The notes below the pieces were generated by a model that was not told where the DNA came from, made no database searches, and saw only the letters and a program-made list of their open reading frames with translations. Positions 45,372 to 57,136 of a stretch of DNA of 64,000 nucleotides are shown here, one piece after another; position 1 is the stretch's first letter; each line of letters opens with the position of its first letter. The position numbers and the translations under genes were made by a program. The DNA comes from Mariniflexile sp. AS56 (GTDB lineage Bacteria > Bacteroidota > Bacteroidia > Flavobacteriales > Flavobacteriaceae): NCBI RefSeq assembly GCF_030552475.1, contig NZ_JAUPED010000002.1, positions 124,001-188,000 on the forward strand. The letters are read 5' to 3'.

Positions 45372-45866
45372 TAGCTGCTTTGTAATTTCATACAAGGCAA
45401 TGTTGGTGGCTTGCACCACATTCATACTACTGTTTTGTCCGAACATATCAATATGCATCACAACCTCCGAATTATTTAAAATAGCTTCCGAAACGCCAAA
45501 ATTCTCATCACCAATTACTAAAACAATCGGTTTTTCAGCTGAAAATTTTAAGGTATGAATAGGTTTGCTAGTAGACGTTATTTCCAAGGCTATAATCTGA
45601 TAGTTTTGGGCTTTAAAACCTGCAACAACCTCTGTAGCCGATTCACAAATTTCATAGTCCACCACTTTTTCAGTTGCACGTGACGTTTTTGTGATTTTCC
45701 GTCCTATAGACATATTGGCACCACAAAGCACTAGTTTTTCAATACCAAAAGCATCTGCCATTCGGAATAAACTTCCAATATTTGGCGCATTCGCTACGTT
45801 ATCACATACTAATATAATGGGGAAGCTGCGTTTATTAAAGTTGGTGGTGTAGTGGGTGAGTTGCAA
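45366..45866 (-). CDS. TrmH/SpoU-family RNA 2'-O-methyltransferase
   Basis: A 166-residue SPOUT methylase that transfers methyl from S-adenosylmethionine to a ribose in tRNA or rRNA. The three motifs are NVANAPNIGSLFRMADAFG, LVIGDENFGVSE and NSSMNVVQATNIALYE. The length is minimal, without an extra RNA-binding domain. Its final codons and stop fall in the palindromic repeat at 45.3 kb. Target base unknown. Confidence 0.92.
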   Translation of the reverse strand: MQLTHYTTNFNKRSFPIILVCDNVANAPNIGSLFRMADAFGIEKLVLCGANMSIGRKITKTSRATEKVVDYEICESATEVVAGFKAQNYQIIALEITSTSKPIHTLKFSAEKPIVLVIGDENFGVSEAILNNSEVVMHIDMFGQNSSMNVVQATNIALYEITKQLV

Positions 45867-45927
45867 TTTTGTTTATGTGTTGAGTTGTTTATTTGTTATT
45901 TGGTTTTGCCACGAATTCAAAAATGTC

Positions 45928-46086
45928 TTATTTTTTTAACTTTAAGGCAATCCAAATTCCTAAAGAAATTATGACGATAAATAGAATAACTTTTATAGCT
46001 ACAACTAAAAGGTTTTTAAATGTATAATCCTCGTCATTGCCATTATTAAAAAAAGCTTCAACTAAAGAAAGTAATAAATCTTTCAT
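45928..46086 (-). CDS. Small single-helix membrane protein (52 aa)
   Basis: An ATG-started 52-codon ORF: a short amphipathic start with an acidic stretch (NNGNDEDY), one long hydrophobic helix (LLVVAIKVILFIVIISLGIW) and a basic end (LKLKK). The charge pattern suits a single-pass inner-membrane protein. It starts 24 bases after the DUF4159 stop on the same strand, so it may be its operon partner. Small size leaves the gene call tentative. Confidence 0.6.
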   Translation of the reverse strand: MKDLLLSLVEAFFNNGNDEDYTFKNLLVVAIKVILFIVIISLGIWIALKLKK

Positions 46087-46110
46087 CTAAATTTCTGAAT
46101 TGGTAACGAC

Positions 46111-46755
46111 TTAATGTTCAAAAGCATATTTAACAATATTAGCGCCCATTTTCAAAGCTTTTTCTCTAACATCAGCAGGGTCGTTGTGTACTTCGGGATC
46201 TTCCCAGCCATCACCTAAATCGCTCTCAAAAGTAAATAATAACACCAATCGGTCTTCATAATAGATTCCAAAAGCTTGTGGTCGTTTGCCATCATGCTCA
46301 TGAATTTTAGGTAAACCATTCGGGAATTTAAAAGCGTTATTAAGAATGTCGTGGGTTAACGGAAGTTCTAGTAAGTCTTTGTCAGGAAATACTTTTTTAA
46401 GTTCCTTAGTGATATAAGGCTGCATCCCGTAATTATCATCAATATGTAAAAAGCCACCAGAGATTAAATAATTACGAAGGTTCTCAGCATCGGTTTCGCT
46501 AAAAAACACGTAGCCATGTCCCGTCATGTGTAAAAAAGGAAACTGAAAAATGTCTGTACTTCCTACTTCAACATCCTGGGGTTTTGGGTTTATTTTAGTG
46601 TTAATATTGGTATTACAAAAAGTAATTAAATTAGGTAAAGCTGTTGGGTTGGCATACCAGTCGCCACCACCTTTGTATTTTACCACCGCCAGTTCTTGAG
46701 CAGATCCTGTAAAAAGTAGCAAGTTAAATGTAAAAAGTAAAATGGCTTTTTTCAT
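46111..46755 (-). CDS. DUF4159 domain protein, exported
   Basis: A 214-residue secreted protein. An N-terminal Sec signal (KKAILLFTFNLLLFTGSAQ) precedes a DUF4159-like domain: VKYKGGGDWYANPTALPNLI, FLHMTGHGYVFFS, GGFLHIDDNYGMQPYI and the acidic EHDGKRPQAFGIY. It resembles a glutamine amidotransferase-like fold without a catalytic Cys. An upstream ATG at 46776 overlaps the rsmE stop; 46755 lies directly after that stop and gives the proper signal start. Function unknown. Confidence 0.85.
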   Translation of the reverse strand: MKKAILLFTFNLLLFTGSAQELAVVKYKGGGDWYANPTALPNLITFCNTNINTKINPKPQDVEVGSTDIFQFPFLHMTGHGYVFFSETDAENLRNYLISGGFLHIDDNYGMQPYITKELKKVFPDKDLLELPLTHDILNNAFKFPNGLPKIHEHDGKRPQAFGIYYEDRLVLLFTFESDLGDGWEDPEVHNDPADVREKALKMGANIVKYAFEH

Positions 46756-46756
46756 G

Positions 46757-47461
46757 TTATTCGTTTGTAAAGGCAACGCTGTGACAGGCCACTATAGCCG
46801 CTGTTTCGGTACGCAATCTGGTTTCTCCCAAAGTTACGGGTATAAACTTGTTTTTAAGCGCTAATTCAATTTCTTTAGTACTAAAATCACCTTCGGGCCC
46901 AATTAAAATGGTAATATCTTGTTTGGGTTTTATTTGGTGTTTTAGAGATTTTCTATCGGTTTCTTCACAGTGGGCAATAAATAAATCACCACTCAATTCT
47001 TCTATTATAAAATCTTTAAAGGCGATGGCTTCATTCAGTTTTGGCATATAATAACTCAGAGATTGTTTCATAGCCGACTGTAATATCTTTTCAAAGCGTT
47101 CAGGTTTTATTATTTTGCGTTCGCTGTGGTCGCAAATAATAGGGGTGATACTATCTATACCAATCTCGGTCGCTTTTTCTAAAAACCATTCGTAGCGATC
47201 ATTCATTTTAGTAGGTGCTACCGCTAAATGTACTTGGTAGCTTCGTGCCGCTTGCTTTGTTTTTGAAATAACCGTCACCACACATTTATTGATATTGGGA
47301 ATGCTAACTTCAGCAGTAAATAACCAGCCACTACCATTGGTAATATGCAGGGTGTCGCCTATATTTTTTCTTAGCACTTTTACAATATGCTTGCTTTCCT
47401 CTTTTTCAAAAGTAAATTGCGTGGTACTTTCCGTGATGTTTGGGTTATAAAAAAGTTGCAT
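46757..47461 (-). CDS. rsmE: 16S rRNA m3U1498 methyltransferase
   Basis: A 234-residue SPOUT methylase modifying U1498 of 16S rRNA. The N-terminal PUA-like domain (ESKHIVKVLRKNIGDTLHITNG) and the C-terminal knot (ILIGPEGDFSTKEIELAL and LGETRLRTETAAIVAC) are both present and full length. Its ATG overlaps the stop of the parvulin gene by one base, and DUF4159 follows directly, so these genes should be one operon. Confidence 0.95.
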   Translation of the reverse strand: MQLFYNPNITESTTQFTFEKEESKHIVKVLRKNIGDTLHITNGSGWLFTAEVSIPNINKCVVTVISKTKQAARSYQVHLAVAPTKMNDRYEWFLEKATEIGIDSITPIICDHSERKIIKPERFEKILQSAMKQSLSYYMPKLNEAIAFKDFIIEELSGDLFIAHCEETDRKSLKHQIKPKQDITILIGPEGDFSTKEIELALKNKFIPVTLGETRLRTETAAIVACHSVAFTNE

Positions 47462-48099
47462 TAATCGATGGCTTCTACAATTTTTAATACTTTAATTTCT
47501 GAAATATCTTTAGGCTGATGGGTTTTTAAAACCACATAATACCAGTTTTTATCAGGTACATCAAGCATAAATATCTCATTAATATAATGGTTTCCGTTTA
47601 TAATCTCATTTTCAAAATCTGGGTACATATCACCTTGAGTAAACCAGCCTAAATCGCCGCCTCTATTGGCATTTTCATCCATAGAATGGCGTTGTGCTAG
47701 AAAATCGAAAGGAGCGCCACTTTTGTACTCTTTTATGATTTTTGTTCTTAAGGTATTCAAATCGGTTAAACTGTATTTTGTACCATCTAAATAAATATAA
47801 GCAGCTCTGTAATACGTTGTTTGTGTTTTTTCTACAACCTTATAGACGGTTTTGTCATAATCGGTTTTTATGGTTTTAATGCCTCCTTTAGAAAGTCCAA
47901 AAAGTTCTTTTGCAAGCGTCGTTTTGTGCTTTTCTTCATTAAAAGTTATCAATTTATTATCTCTAGAATTTTTCAACTCTAAATAGTTCTCTATTTGCTC
48001 GGGTGTTTCAAGTAATTCTAATTCCTTTTCAGTGGAATCTTGAGCATGTAACAGAGCAGAACCACAAAGGATTGCTGCGAAAAGTAGGTTTCTTGTCAT
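47461..48099 (-). CDS. Parvulin-type peptidyl-prolyl isomerase, exported
   Basis: A 212-residue periplasmic protein with a Sec signal (NLLFAAILCGSALLHAQ) and a PpiC/parvulin-like domain: SGAPFDFLAQRHSMDE, NRGGDLGWFTQGDMYPDFE and YYVVLKTHQP. The order LAQRHS...GGDLGWF is the family core. It should assist folding of envelope proteins. It overlaps the rsmE start by one base (TAATG), giving translational coupling. Confidence 0.9.
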   Translation of the reverse strand: MTRNLLFAAILCGSALLHAQDSTEKELELLETPEQIENYLELKNSRDNKLITFNEEKHKTTLAKELFGLSKGGIKTIKTDYDKTVYKVVEKTQTTYYRAAYIYLDGTKYSLTDLNTLRTKIIKEYKSGAPFDFLAQRHSMDENANRGGDLGWFTQGDMYPDFENEIINGNHYINEIFMLDVPDKNWYYVVLKTHQPKDISEIKVLKIVEAID

Positions 48100-48200
48100 T
48101 GTTTGGAGGTTTTATTTAACTTCAAATTTAAAGTTATTCTTCAAAAAAAAATAGCGAATGCATTACGAATTCAAAATCATTTGTGCATTACTAGCTAAAA

Positions 48201-49223
48201 TTAAATTTTCAACCTAGCTGAAGCTGCTACATTTTGTTCAGCAAAATCACCATCTAAATATTTTAAATAGCCTACTATGGCAATCATTGCGGCATTATCG
48301 GTTGTAAATTCAAATTTAGGGACGTAGGTAGTCCAGCCAAATTTTTGTTCACCATCTTTTAAAGCTTGACGGATACCTGAATTTGCCGACACACCACCAC
48401 CAATAGCTATATGCGTGATACCGGTTTGTTTTGTGGCCAGTTTCAATTTATCAATTAAAATACCAATGATGGTATATTGAATGGAAGCACAAATATCGTT
48501 TAGGTTTTCTTCAATAAAATTCGGATTTGCTTTTGTTTGATTCTGAATGAAATACAGAATAGCCGTTTTTAAGCCCGAAAAACTAAAATTCAAACCATCA
48601 ACCCTAGGTTTGGTGAATTTAAAGGCTTTTGGATTTCCTAGTTTCGCACGTTTATCAATTTCAGGTCCGGCAGGATAGCCTAAACCAAGAATTTTTCCAC
48701 TTTTATCAAAGGCTTCACCAACAGCATCATCTATCGTTTCACCAATAACGGTCATGTCAAAATAATTATCAACTTGAACAATTTGGGTGTGTCCGCCAGA
48801 AATAGTCATCGCTAAAAACGGAAAAGGTGGTTTATTAAAACCTTCTTCATCAATAAAATGTGCTAAAATATGCCCTTGCATGTGGTTGACATCAACAAGT
48901 GGAATATCCAAACCATAAGCCAACGATTTGGCAAATGAGGTGCCCACCAATAGCGATCCCATAAGTCCAGGGCCGCGTGTAAAGGCAATAGCATGTAATT
49001 GGTCTTTCGTAATGTTAGCTTTTTTCAAAGCCTGTGCCACTACCGGCACTATGTTTTGCTGGTGTGCTCTAGAAGCGAGTTCGGGTACCACACCACCGTA
49101 TTCTTCGTGTATTTTTTGGTTGGCAACAATATTGCTTAAAATGCGCCCGTTTTCTATTACAGAAGCTGCTGTATCGTCGCAAGAAGACTCAATTCCTAGA
49201 ATATAAATATTTTGTTCAGCCAT
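48201..49223 (-). CDS. tsaD: tRNA N6-threonylcarbamoyladenosine transferase subunit
   Basis: A 340-residue ASKHA-fold enzyme that adds threonylcarbamoyl to A37 of tRNAs. GIESSCDDTAA, the metal pair in HQQN and HMQGH, GPGLMGSLLVG, SGGHTQIV and the GGVSANSGIRQ end are all kept. Divergent from tamB, an arrangement typical for Bacteroidota. Confidence 0.97.
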   Translation of the reverse strand: MAEQNIYILGIESSCDDTAASVIENGRILSNIVANQKIHEEYGGVVPELASRAHQQNIVPVVAQALKKANITKDQLHAIAFTRGPGLMGSLLVGTSFAKSLAYGLDIPLVDVNHMQGHILAHFIDEEGFNKPPFPFLAMTISGGHTQIVQVDNYFDMTVIGETIDDAVGEAFDKSGKILGLGYPAGPEIDKRAKLGNPKAFKFTKPRVDGLNFSFSGLKTAILYFIQNQTKANPNFIEENLNDICASIQYTIIGILIDKLKLATKQTGITHIAIGGGVSANSGIRQALKDGEQKFGWTTYVPKFEFTTDNAAMIAIVGYLKYLDGDFAEQNVAASARLKI

Positions 49224-49249
49224 TACTTAAAATTAGGCATAATAATTGT

Positions 49250-49257
49250 TAATTTTG
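49250..49257 (+). promoter_or_regulatory. -7 promoter box (TAATTTTG) upstream of tamB
   Basis: An exact TAnnTTTG match in the tsaD-tamB divergent gap. It would start a transcript near 49264, about 100 bases before the in-frame open region of tamB. Confidence 0.45.
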
Positions 49258-49480
49258 AAACAGAATAAAAGTCCAATGCATTGCTTTCATTCGTAATTGC
49301 AAAACTACTTAAATATATTTTTTAATTGAAACGAAAAGTGGTTTATGTAGTTTTCAGTAGCTGTACCACTTAAAAAGGGAATTACAACGAAAGTATAGTA
49401 CATTCATAAATAAATTAATAACTTTAAAGAGTATCAAAAAAGCGTTTAAAATAGCATACAAATTAGTAGGGATTCTGCTA

Positions 49481-52400
49481 TTGCTTTTCATCATTTTGGT
49501 GTTGGTGCTCTCTATTCCTGCAGTTCAAACAAGTCTTGGTAAGTACGCTACAAAGCGCCTTAATGATGAGTTTAAAACCAACATAAATATAAGCAGAGTT
49601 AGTTTACAATTTAATGGCGATGTAGAGCTTAAAAACATTTACATTGAAGATTATAAGAAAGACACGCTGATAGGTATTGCCGAATTAAACACCTCCATTA
49701 TTAGTATAAATAATTTAATTAATGGAAAATTAACTTTTGGAGATATTGATATTCAAGATCTTATTTTTAATATTAAAACCTACGAAGGGGAAACAGAAAC
49801 TAACTTAGATGTTTTTGTGCATAAGTTTGAAGACGATAACCCAAGAAAAAGCCCAAGCACCTTTTTACTCTCGTCTAGCGATGTGTCTATTTACAATGGG
49901 GTTTTTAGATTGCTTGACGACAACCGGGAAACTAAAAAATTACTAGAGTTTAGCAAGCTGAATATTAACGCCACCAACTTTTTAATTAACGGTAGTGATG
50001 TAAGTGCTCGAATAAATACCTTGGCTTTTAAAGACAGTCGGGGTTTGGTTATGAAAAACATGACCACCAATTTTAGTTACTCGATTTCAGATATGACTTT
50101 TGCTAATATCGATGCTAAAACAGAGCAATCGGTATTAAAGGGCGATTTAAAGTTTTCATACAATAGAGAAGATTTACAGTATTTTGTCGATAAGGTTTTG
50201 GTTACCGCTAGTTTTAAAGATTCTAACATTGATTTAGATGAAATTAATGTGTTTTATAACGAGTTTGGAATAAACCAATCGGTTAAACTAAGTGTCGATT
50301 TATCTGGAACTTTAAATAAGTTGCAAACAACGAACCTAATGTTACGCACTAATAATAACACGGTTGTTGATGGTAATATATTTTTCAAAAACCTATTTAA
50401 TAGGGAGGGAGGTAATTTCTATATGAATGGCAAATTCAGAAACTTATCTTCCACATATACAGAACTAAAAACCTTGTTACCCAATATTTTAGGCGATGCG
50501 ATACCAACATCTTTTAGTAAGTTGGGCAAATTCACTATTGTTGGTAATTCGCAAGTTACAGCGGCATCTGTAGATGCTAATATTCAAATTGATACAGAAT
50601 TGGGGTATGTAGATACCAATTTACAAATTTCAAAAATTAATGATATTGACAATGCCTCGTATAGCGGTAAAGTGGCTTTCGAGAGTTTTGATATTGGTGC
50701 CTTTCTTAACGACCCAACCGTTGGAAAAGCATCCTTAAATTTCGATGTAAAGGGTTCTGGTTTTACAGCAAAAAACGTAAACACGCAGGTTAAAGGAGAT
50801 GTTTTTGAAATTGAATATAACAAATACAACTACTCGGGTATTAAAGTGATAGGAAACGTTAGGAACCGAATTTTTGACGGAAACTTAATTGCAAACGATA
50901 AAAATTTACGCTTAAACTTTTTAGGACTTGTAGATTTTTCAGAAGGTGTGAAGAAATACGATTTTGAGGCCAAAGTGGATTATGCCGATTTAAATGCCTT
51001 GAATTTTATAAAGAAAGATAGCTTATCACAATTTAGTAGCAACGTTAAAATGAATATGAATAGTAGCACCTTGGATGATGCCTATGGAAAAATTTCATTT
51101 AAAAACACGGTTTATAGAAACCAAAACGACACCTATTATTTTGATAAACTAGATTTAACCTCAAGGTTTGAAGACGATATTCGTTTTATAGAAATTAATT
51201 CGCCTGATATAATTGAAGGGGAGCTTAAAGGGCGTTTTATATTTAGAGATATTAAAAAGCTTTTCGAAAACTCTTTAGGTCATATTTACACCAATTACAT
51301 TCCGCATAAAATTAAAACGAATCAGAATATCGATTTCAATTTTAAAATTTATAATAAAATAGTGGATGTTTTTTATCCTGAAATTGAACTAGGGAAAAAC
51401 ACGTATATAAAAGGACGTGTGGAGAATGACCAACGTCAATTTAAGTTGACCTTTAAATCACCTCAAATTAAATTACTCGATTATTTCGCGAATAATATTG
51501 AACTTCAAGTTGATAATAGCAATCCGCTTTTTAACACCTATGTCGAGGTAGATAGTTTAAAAACAAAGTATTACAACGTTTCTAAGTTTAGTTTAATTAA
51601 TGTGACGGTAAACGATACCCTGTTTATGCGTTCAGAGTTTAAAGGCGGAAAACGCAATACCGATATTTATAACTTAAGTTTTTACCACACGATAAATAAG
51701 GATAAAGAATCGGTTATCGGTTTTAAAAAATCGGATGTCACTATTAAGGATAACACGTGGTATATTAATGAGAATAAAGACAAGTTTAATAAAATTTCAT
51801 TCAATAATACCTTTACCAAGTTTAATATTGATAAGTTGGCAATTAATCATGGGAATGAGCAAATTAAGTTTTCTGGTTTTATTAAAGATTCCACACAGAA
51901 AGATTTAAAACTCGATTTTAAAAATGTCGATCTCGCTAAAATAGTACCCGAGTTAGATAGTTTAAGGTTTGCGGGAAATGTAAATGGTAAGCTGGATATT
52001 TTGCAAAAAAACGGTGCGTATTTACCAAATTCCTCCATCGTTATCAACGATTTTAAGGTGAACGATGTCGAATTCGGTTCGTTTGATGCCAATATAAAAG
52101 GAAATCAGAACTTAACCAATTACAATGTAGATATTACTATTAAGGACGATATTAAAAAATCGTTTAGAGCCATTGGTGATATTAATGTGAATGGAAAACA
52201 GTCTAAAATTGATGTCGATTTAGAGTTTAATGATTTTAATTTAAAGCCATTAAACCCTTTATTGCAAGATGTTTTAAGCAATATAAGAGGCTTAGCGACG
52301 GGTAAAGTAAATGTAATAGGGAATTTAAGGCAGCCCGATATTAATGGAAGCCTGAACCTAAATAGCGCGGGTATGGGCATTCCGTATCTTAATGTAGATT

Positions 52401-53875
52401 ATCAGTTTTCAGAAAATTCGTCGGTAACACTTGAAAACCAGAGTTTTATTTTTAATAGAATTCAATTAACGGATACCAAACACAAATCGAAAGGGCAATT
52501 AAATGGTTCTTTAAGTCATGTTAATTTTTCAAAATGGCGTTTAGATCTTAATTTAAACACCCCAAGACTTTTGGTTTTAGATACTAAAGATGCTGAAGAT
52601 GCCTTGTATTATGGTACTGGTTTTATTGGTGGCCGTGCTAGTATTTATGGACCTACTGAACAATTGGTTATTAGTGTTGTAGGTGAAACAAAGGCAGGAA
52701 CCGTGTTTAAAATACCATTAAGCGACACGGAATCTTTTGGTGATAACTCCTATATACATTTCATAACGAAAGAAGAAAAACTAGCAAGAAAACTAGGGGT
52801 CGATTATACTTTTAATGAAATACGAGGTCTTGAATTGGACTTCGATTTAGATGTGACGGAAGATGCTGAAGTTGAAATTATCATCGATAAAAGTTCGGGA
52901 CATTCCTTAAAAGGGCGTGGACGTGGCGGCTTATTAGTTGAAATTAATACCAACGGGAAGTTTAATATGTGGGGCGATTTCTCGGTATTCGAAGGGGTTT
53001 ATAATTTCGCTTATGGTGGCTTAATTCAAAAAGAATTTTATGTGCAACCCGGTGGTACCATTGCCTGGGAGGGCGATCCGCTAAAAGCGCAAATAAATAT
53101 GCTTGCTGTTTATAGAACCCAAGCCAATCCATCACCACTGTTAGACAATCCTATTAATAGAAACATTCCTGTAGAATTAAATATTAGCTTGAAAGGCGAC
53201 TTGGAGCGTCCAGACCCTATTTACGATTTTAAATTCCCAACAGTAAGTTCTACCATCAAATCAGAATTACAATACAGGTTAGAGTCAGATAATGATAAAC
53301 AAAATCAAGCCCTATATTTATTATCAACAGGGTCGTTTTCACGGGGGTTAAGCGAATTAAGTTTCTCAGGTACCATTGCAGAACGTTTAAATGGTATTAT
53401 TAATGGCATATTCACGTCGGGCGATAGTAAACTTAATATTGGGTTAAATTACGAAGCAGGTGCCAATAGACCTGATTACCAAACAGACGATCGTTTTGGT
53501 TTAACCGTGCAAACACAAATTAGCGACCGTGTGCTTATAAATGGTAAAGTAGGGGTGCCGGTAGGTGGCGCAGGAGCTTCAGAAACTGTTATTGCTGGAG
53601 ATGTGGAGATAAATTTTCTATTAAATGAAGAAGGAACTTTAACTGCTAATGTGTTCAATAGAGAAAATAGTATTCAAAATTTTGGTGAAAAAGTAGGGTA
53701 CACCCAAGGGGTGGGACTTTCCTATAGTGTCGACTTTGATACATTTAAAGAACTGATTAAAAACTTTTTTAGAAACGCCAAGAAAGAAGAAGAAATTACC
53801 ATACAAAAAGAAGCCGAAAAAGAGGCCGCTTTACTCCCCGGGTACATACAAATGAAGCCTACTTCAGAGAAATAA
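49481..53875 (+). CDS. tamB: TamB-like translocation/assembly module (DUF490)
   Basis: A protein of at least 1464 residues: an inner-membrane anchor, a very long beta-rich periplasmic groove, and a C-terminal DUF490/TamB domain (about 1020-1460, GRGRGGLLVEINTNGKFNMWG and GLNYEAGANRPDY). It probably moves phospholipids or barrel proteins toward the outer membrane. The start given (TTG 49481) cuts into the hydrophobic helix. The frame stays open back to 49361 and encodes a basic KKAFKIAYKLVGILLLL stretch, but offers no ATG, GTG or TTG before 49481. The true start is therefore likely upstream, with an unusual codon or a small error. Confidence 0.9.
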   Translation: MLFIILVLVLSIPAVQTSLGKYATKRLNDEFKTNINISRVSLQFNGDVELKNIYIEDYKKDTLIGIAELNTSIISINNLINGKLTFGDIDIQDLIFNIKTYEGETETNLDVFVHKFEDDNPRKSPSTFLLSSSDVSIYNGVFRLLDDNRETKKLLEFSKLNINATNFLINGSDVSARINTLAFKDSRGLVMKNMTTNFSYSISDMTFANIDAKTEQSVLKGDLKFSYNREDLQYFVDKVLVTASFKDSNIDLDEINVFYNEFGINQSVKLSVDLSGTLNKLQTTNLMLRTNNNTVVDGNIFFKNLFNREGGNFYMNGKFRNLSSTYTELKTLLPNILGDAIPTSFSKLGKFTIVGNSQVTAASVDANIQIDTELGYVDTNLQISKINDIDNASYSGKVAFESFDIGAFLNDPTVGKASLNFDVKGSGFTAKNVNTQVKGDVFEIEYNKYNYSGIKVIGNVRNRIFDGNLIANDKNLRLNFLGLVDFSEGVKKYDFEAKVDYADLNALNFIKKDSLSQFSSNVKMNMNSSTLDDAYGKISFKNTVYRNQNDTYYFDKLDLTSRFEDDIRFIEINSPDIIEGELKGRFIFRDIKKLFENSLGHIYTNYIPHKIKTNQNIDFNFKIYNKIVDVFYPEIELGKNTYIKGRVENDQRQFKLTFKSPQIKLLDYFANNIELQVDNSNPLFNTYVEVDSLKTKYYNVSKFSLINVTVNDTLFMRSEFKGGKRNTDIYNLSFYHTINKDKESVIGFKKSDVTIKDNTWYINENKDKFNKISFNNTFTKFNIDKLAINHGNEQIKFSGFIKDSTQKDLKLDFKNVDLAKIVPELDSLRFAGNVNGKLDILQKNGAYLPNSSIVINDFKVNDVEFGSFDANIKGNQNLTNYNVDITIKDDIKKSFRAIGDINVNGKQSKIDVDLEFNDFNLKPLNPLLQDVLSNIRGLATGKVNVIGNLRQPDINGSLNLNSAGMGIPYLNVDYQFSENSSVTLENQSFIFNRIQLTDTKHKSKGQLNGSLSHVNFSKWRLDLNLNTPRLLVLDTKDAEDALYYGTGFIGGRASIYGPTEQLVISVVGETKAGTVFKIPLSDTESFGDNSYIHFITKEEKLARKLGVDYTFNEIRGLELDFDLDVTEDAEVEIIIDKSSGHSLKGRGRGGLLVEINTNGKFNMWGDFSVFEGVYNFAYGGLIQKEFYVQPGGTIAWEGDPLKAQINMLAVYRTQANPSPLLDNPINRNIPVELNISLKGDLERPDPIYDFKFPTVSSTIKSELQYRLESDNDKQNQALYLLSTGSFSRGLSELSFSGTIAERLNGIINGIFTSGDSKLNIGLNYEAGANRPDYQTDDRFGLTVQTQISDRVLINGKVGVPVGGAGASETVIAGDVEINFLLNEEGTLTANVFNRENSIQNFGEKVGYTQGVGLSYSVDFDTFKELIKNFFRNAKKEEEITIQKEAEKEAALLPGYIQMKPTSEK

Positions 53876-54010
53876 CTTATGCAATTCCTTACAGAACCTG
53901 CTAAGTTTTAAAATTCTAACTTTTTTTAATGTTTACTAAAACGTTATAGTGTTATATGTGTCATAAAATAGAATAAATGCTATAGATATATGGTTTTTGT
54001 TTAGTAATTT

Positions 54011-54018
54011 TACCTTTG
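54011..54018 (+). promoter_or_regulatory. -7 promoter box (TACCTTTG) of pfkA
   Basis: An exact TAnnTTTG match 15 bases before the pfkA ATG; TTG at 53997 is a possible but too-close upstream element. Confidence 0.55.
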
Positions 54019-54033
54019 AAAAATTGAAATTTA

Positions 54034-56042
<2,009 letters not shown>

Positions 56043-56066
56043 TTTAAGAAAATAATATTAATTATG

Positions 56067-56117
56067 AACTCCACAGATTTATTGTATTAGTACAAAGTCT
56101 GTGGAGTTTTTTTATTT
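56067..56117 (+). terminator. Rho-independent terminator after gap
   Basis: An 11-bp stem (56067-56077 with 56098-56108), 20-base loop with a short inner pairing, and a T-run. Confidence 0.85.
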
Positions 56118-56125
56118 AAAAGCAC

Positions 56126-56986
56126 ATGATTTTAATTGTTGATAGTGGCTCCACAAAAAGTGATTGGATTGCAGTAGATAATACCGGTAAACAACTTTTA
56201 GAGAAGTTACGAACTAAAGGTCTTAATCCTGAAATTTTAAAACAGGAAAAACTAAAAAAACTAATTAAAAAGAATCCAGATTTAAAAGCACACAGAAAAG
56301 AGGTGACTCACGTGTTTTTTTATGGAGCAGGCTGTGGTACAGATCGCGGTAAAGACATAGTAAACAGTGCTTTGGTAGAAGTGTTTCCAAATGCAATTGT
56401 AAAGGTAGAAGAAGATACCTTGGCTGCTGTTTATGGAACGATTAGCCACGATACAGAAGCTGCTGTGGTTTGTATTTTAGGTACAGGCTCTAACTGTAGT
56501 TATTATGATGGTACTAAGTTACACCAACGTGTACAGTCTTTAGGCTATATTTTAATGGATGATGCTTCTGGTAACTATTACGGGAAGCAGTTAATAAGAG
56601 ATTACTATTTTAATTTAATGCCAGAAGCTATAAAAGTAGCCTTTGGTAGTAAATTCAATATGGAAGCCGATTATGTTAAATACAACATTTACAAACAGCC
56701 AAATCCCAACGCATATTTAGCAAACTTTGCCGAGTTTATGTTTTTAAATAAAGACTCAGAGTACATTGTTGCGCTTATTAAAGAAGGGATTCGCATTTTT
56801 GTGAAAAACTACATCATGCAATATAAGGAAGAGCTTAAAACGGTTCCTGTACATTTTGCAGGTTCTATAGCTTATTTTGCACAAGAAGAAATTAAAGCAG
56901 TTGCTGAAGAAATGGGCTTTACAGTTGGTAATTTTGAACGCCGACCTATTGAAGGTTTGGTTGCTTTTCATACCAAAAACTTGTAA
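56126..56986 (+). CDS. BadF/BadG-type ATPase, probable N-acetylglucosamine kinase-like
   Basis: A 286-residue ASKHA-fold protein. The phosphate-1 loop is VDSGSTKSDWIAVD, with GAGCG and LGTGSNCSYY later, matching the BadF/BcrA family that includes N-acetylglucosamine kinases of Bacteroidota. The Asp in DTLAAVYG may be catalytic. Substrate is inferred from family and from the glycolytic neighbours. It has its own terminator. Confidence 0.88.
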   Translation: MILIVDSGSTKSDWIAVDNTGKQLLEKLRTKGLNPEILKQEKLKKLIKKNPDLKAHRKEVTHVFFYGAGCGTDRGKDIVNSALVEVFPNAIVKVEEDTLAAVYGTISHDTEAAVVCILGTGSNCSYYDGTKLHQRVQSLGYILMDDASGNYYGKQLIRDYYFNLMPEAIKVAFGSKFNMEADYVKYNIYKQPNPNAYLANFAEFMFLNKDSEYIVALIKEGIRIFVKNYIMQYKEELKTVPVHFAGSIAYFAQEEIKAVAEEMGFTVGNFERRPIEGLVAFHTKNL

Positions 56987-57040
56987 AAAACTATAAATCA
57001 TAACTTTTAAATCGGGAATGAATGTTTCGATTTTGAAATG

Positions 57041-57080
57041 AGACCTCACAGGTATGTAAAACCTGTGAGGTCTTTTTTTA
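57041..57080 (+). terminator. Rho-independent terminator
   Basis: A perfect 13-bp stem (57041-57053 with 57061-57073), 7-base loop and T-run after the sugar kinase-like gene. Confidence 0.92.
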
Positions 57081-57136
57081 TGAAGTCCTGTTTTTTATAT
57101 TAAAATGTATTAGTTTAGAACCCAAAACCAAACACA

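Noticed and set aside
46756-46776. Longer start of the DUF4159 protein
   Set aside because: It overlaps rsmE; the shorter start gives a proper signal peptide.
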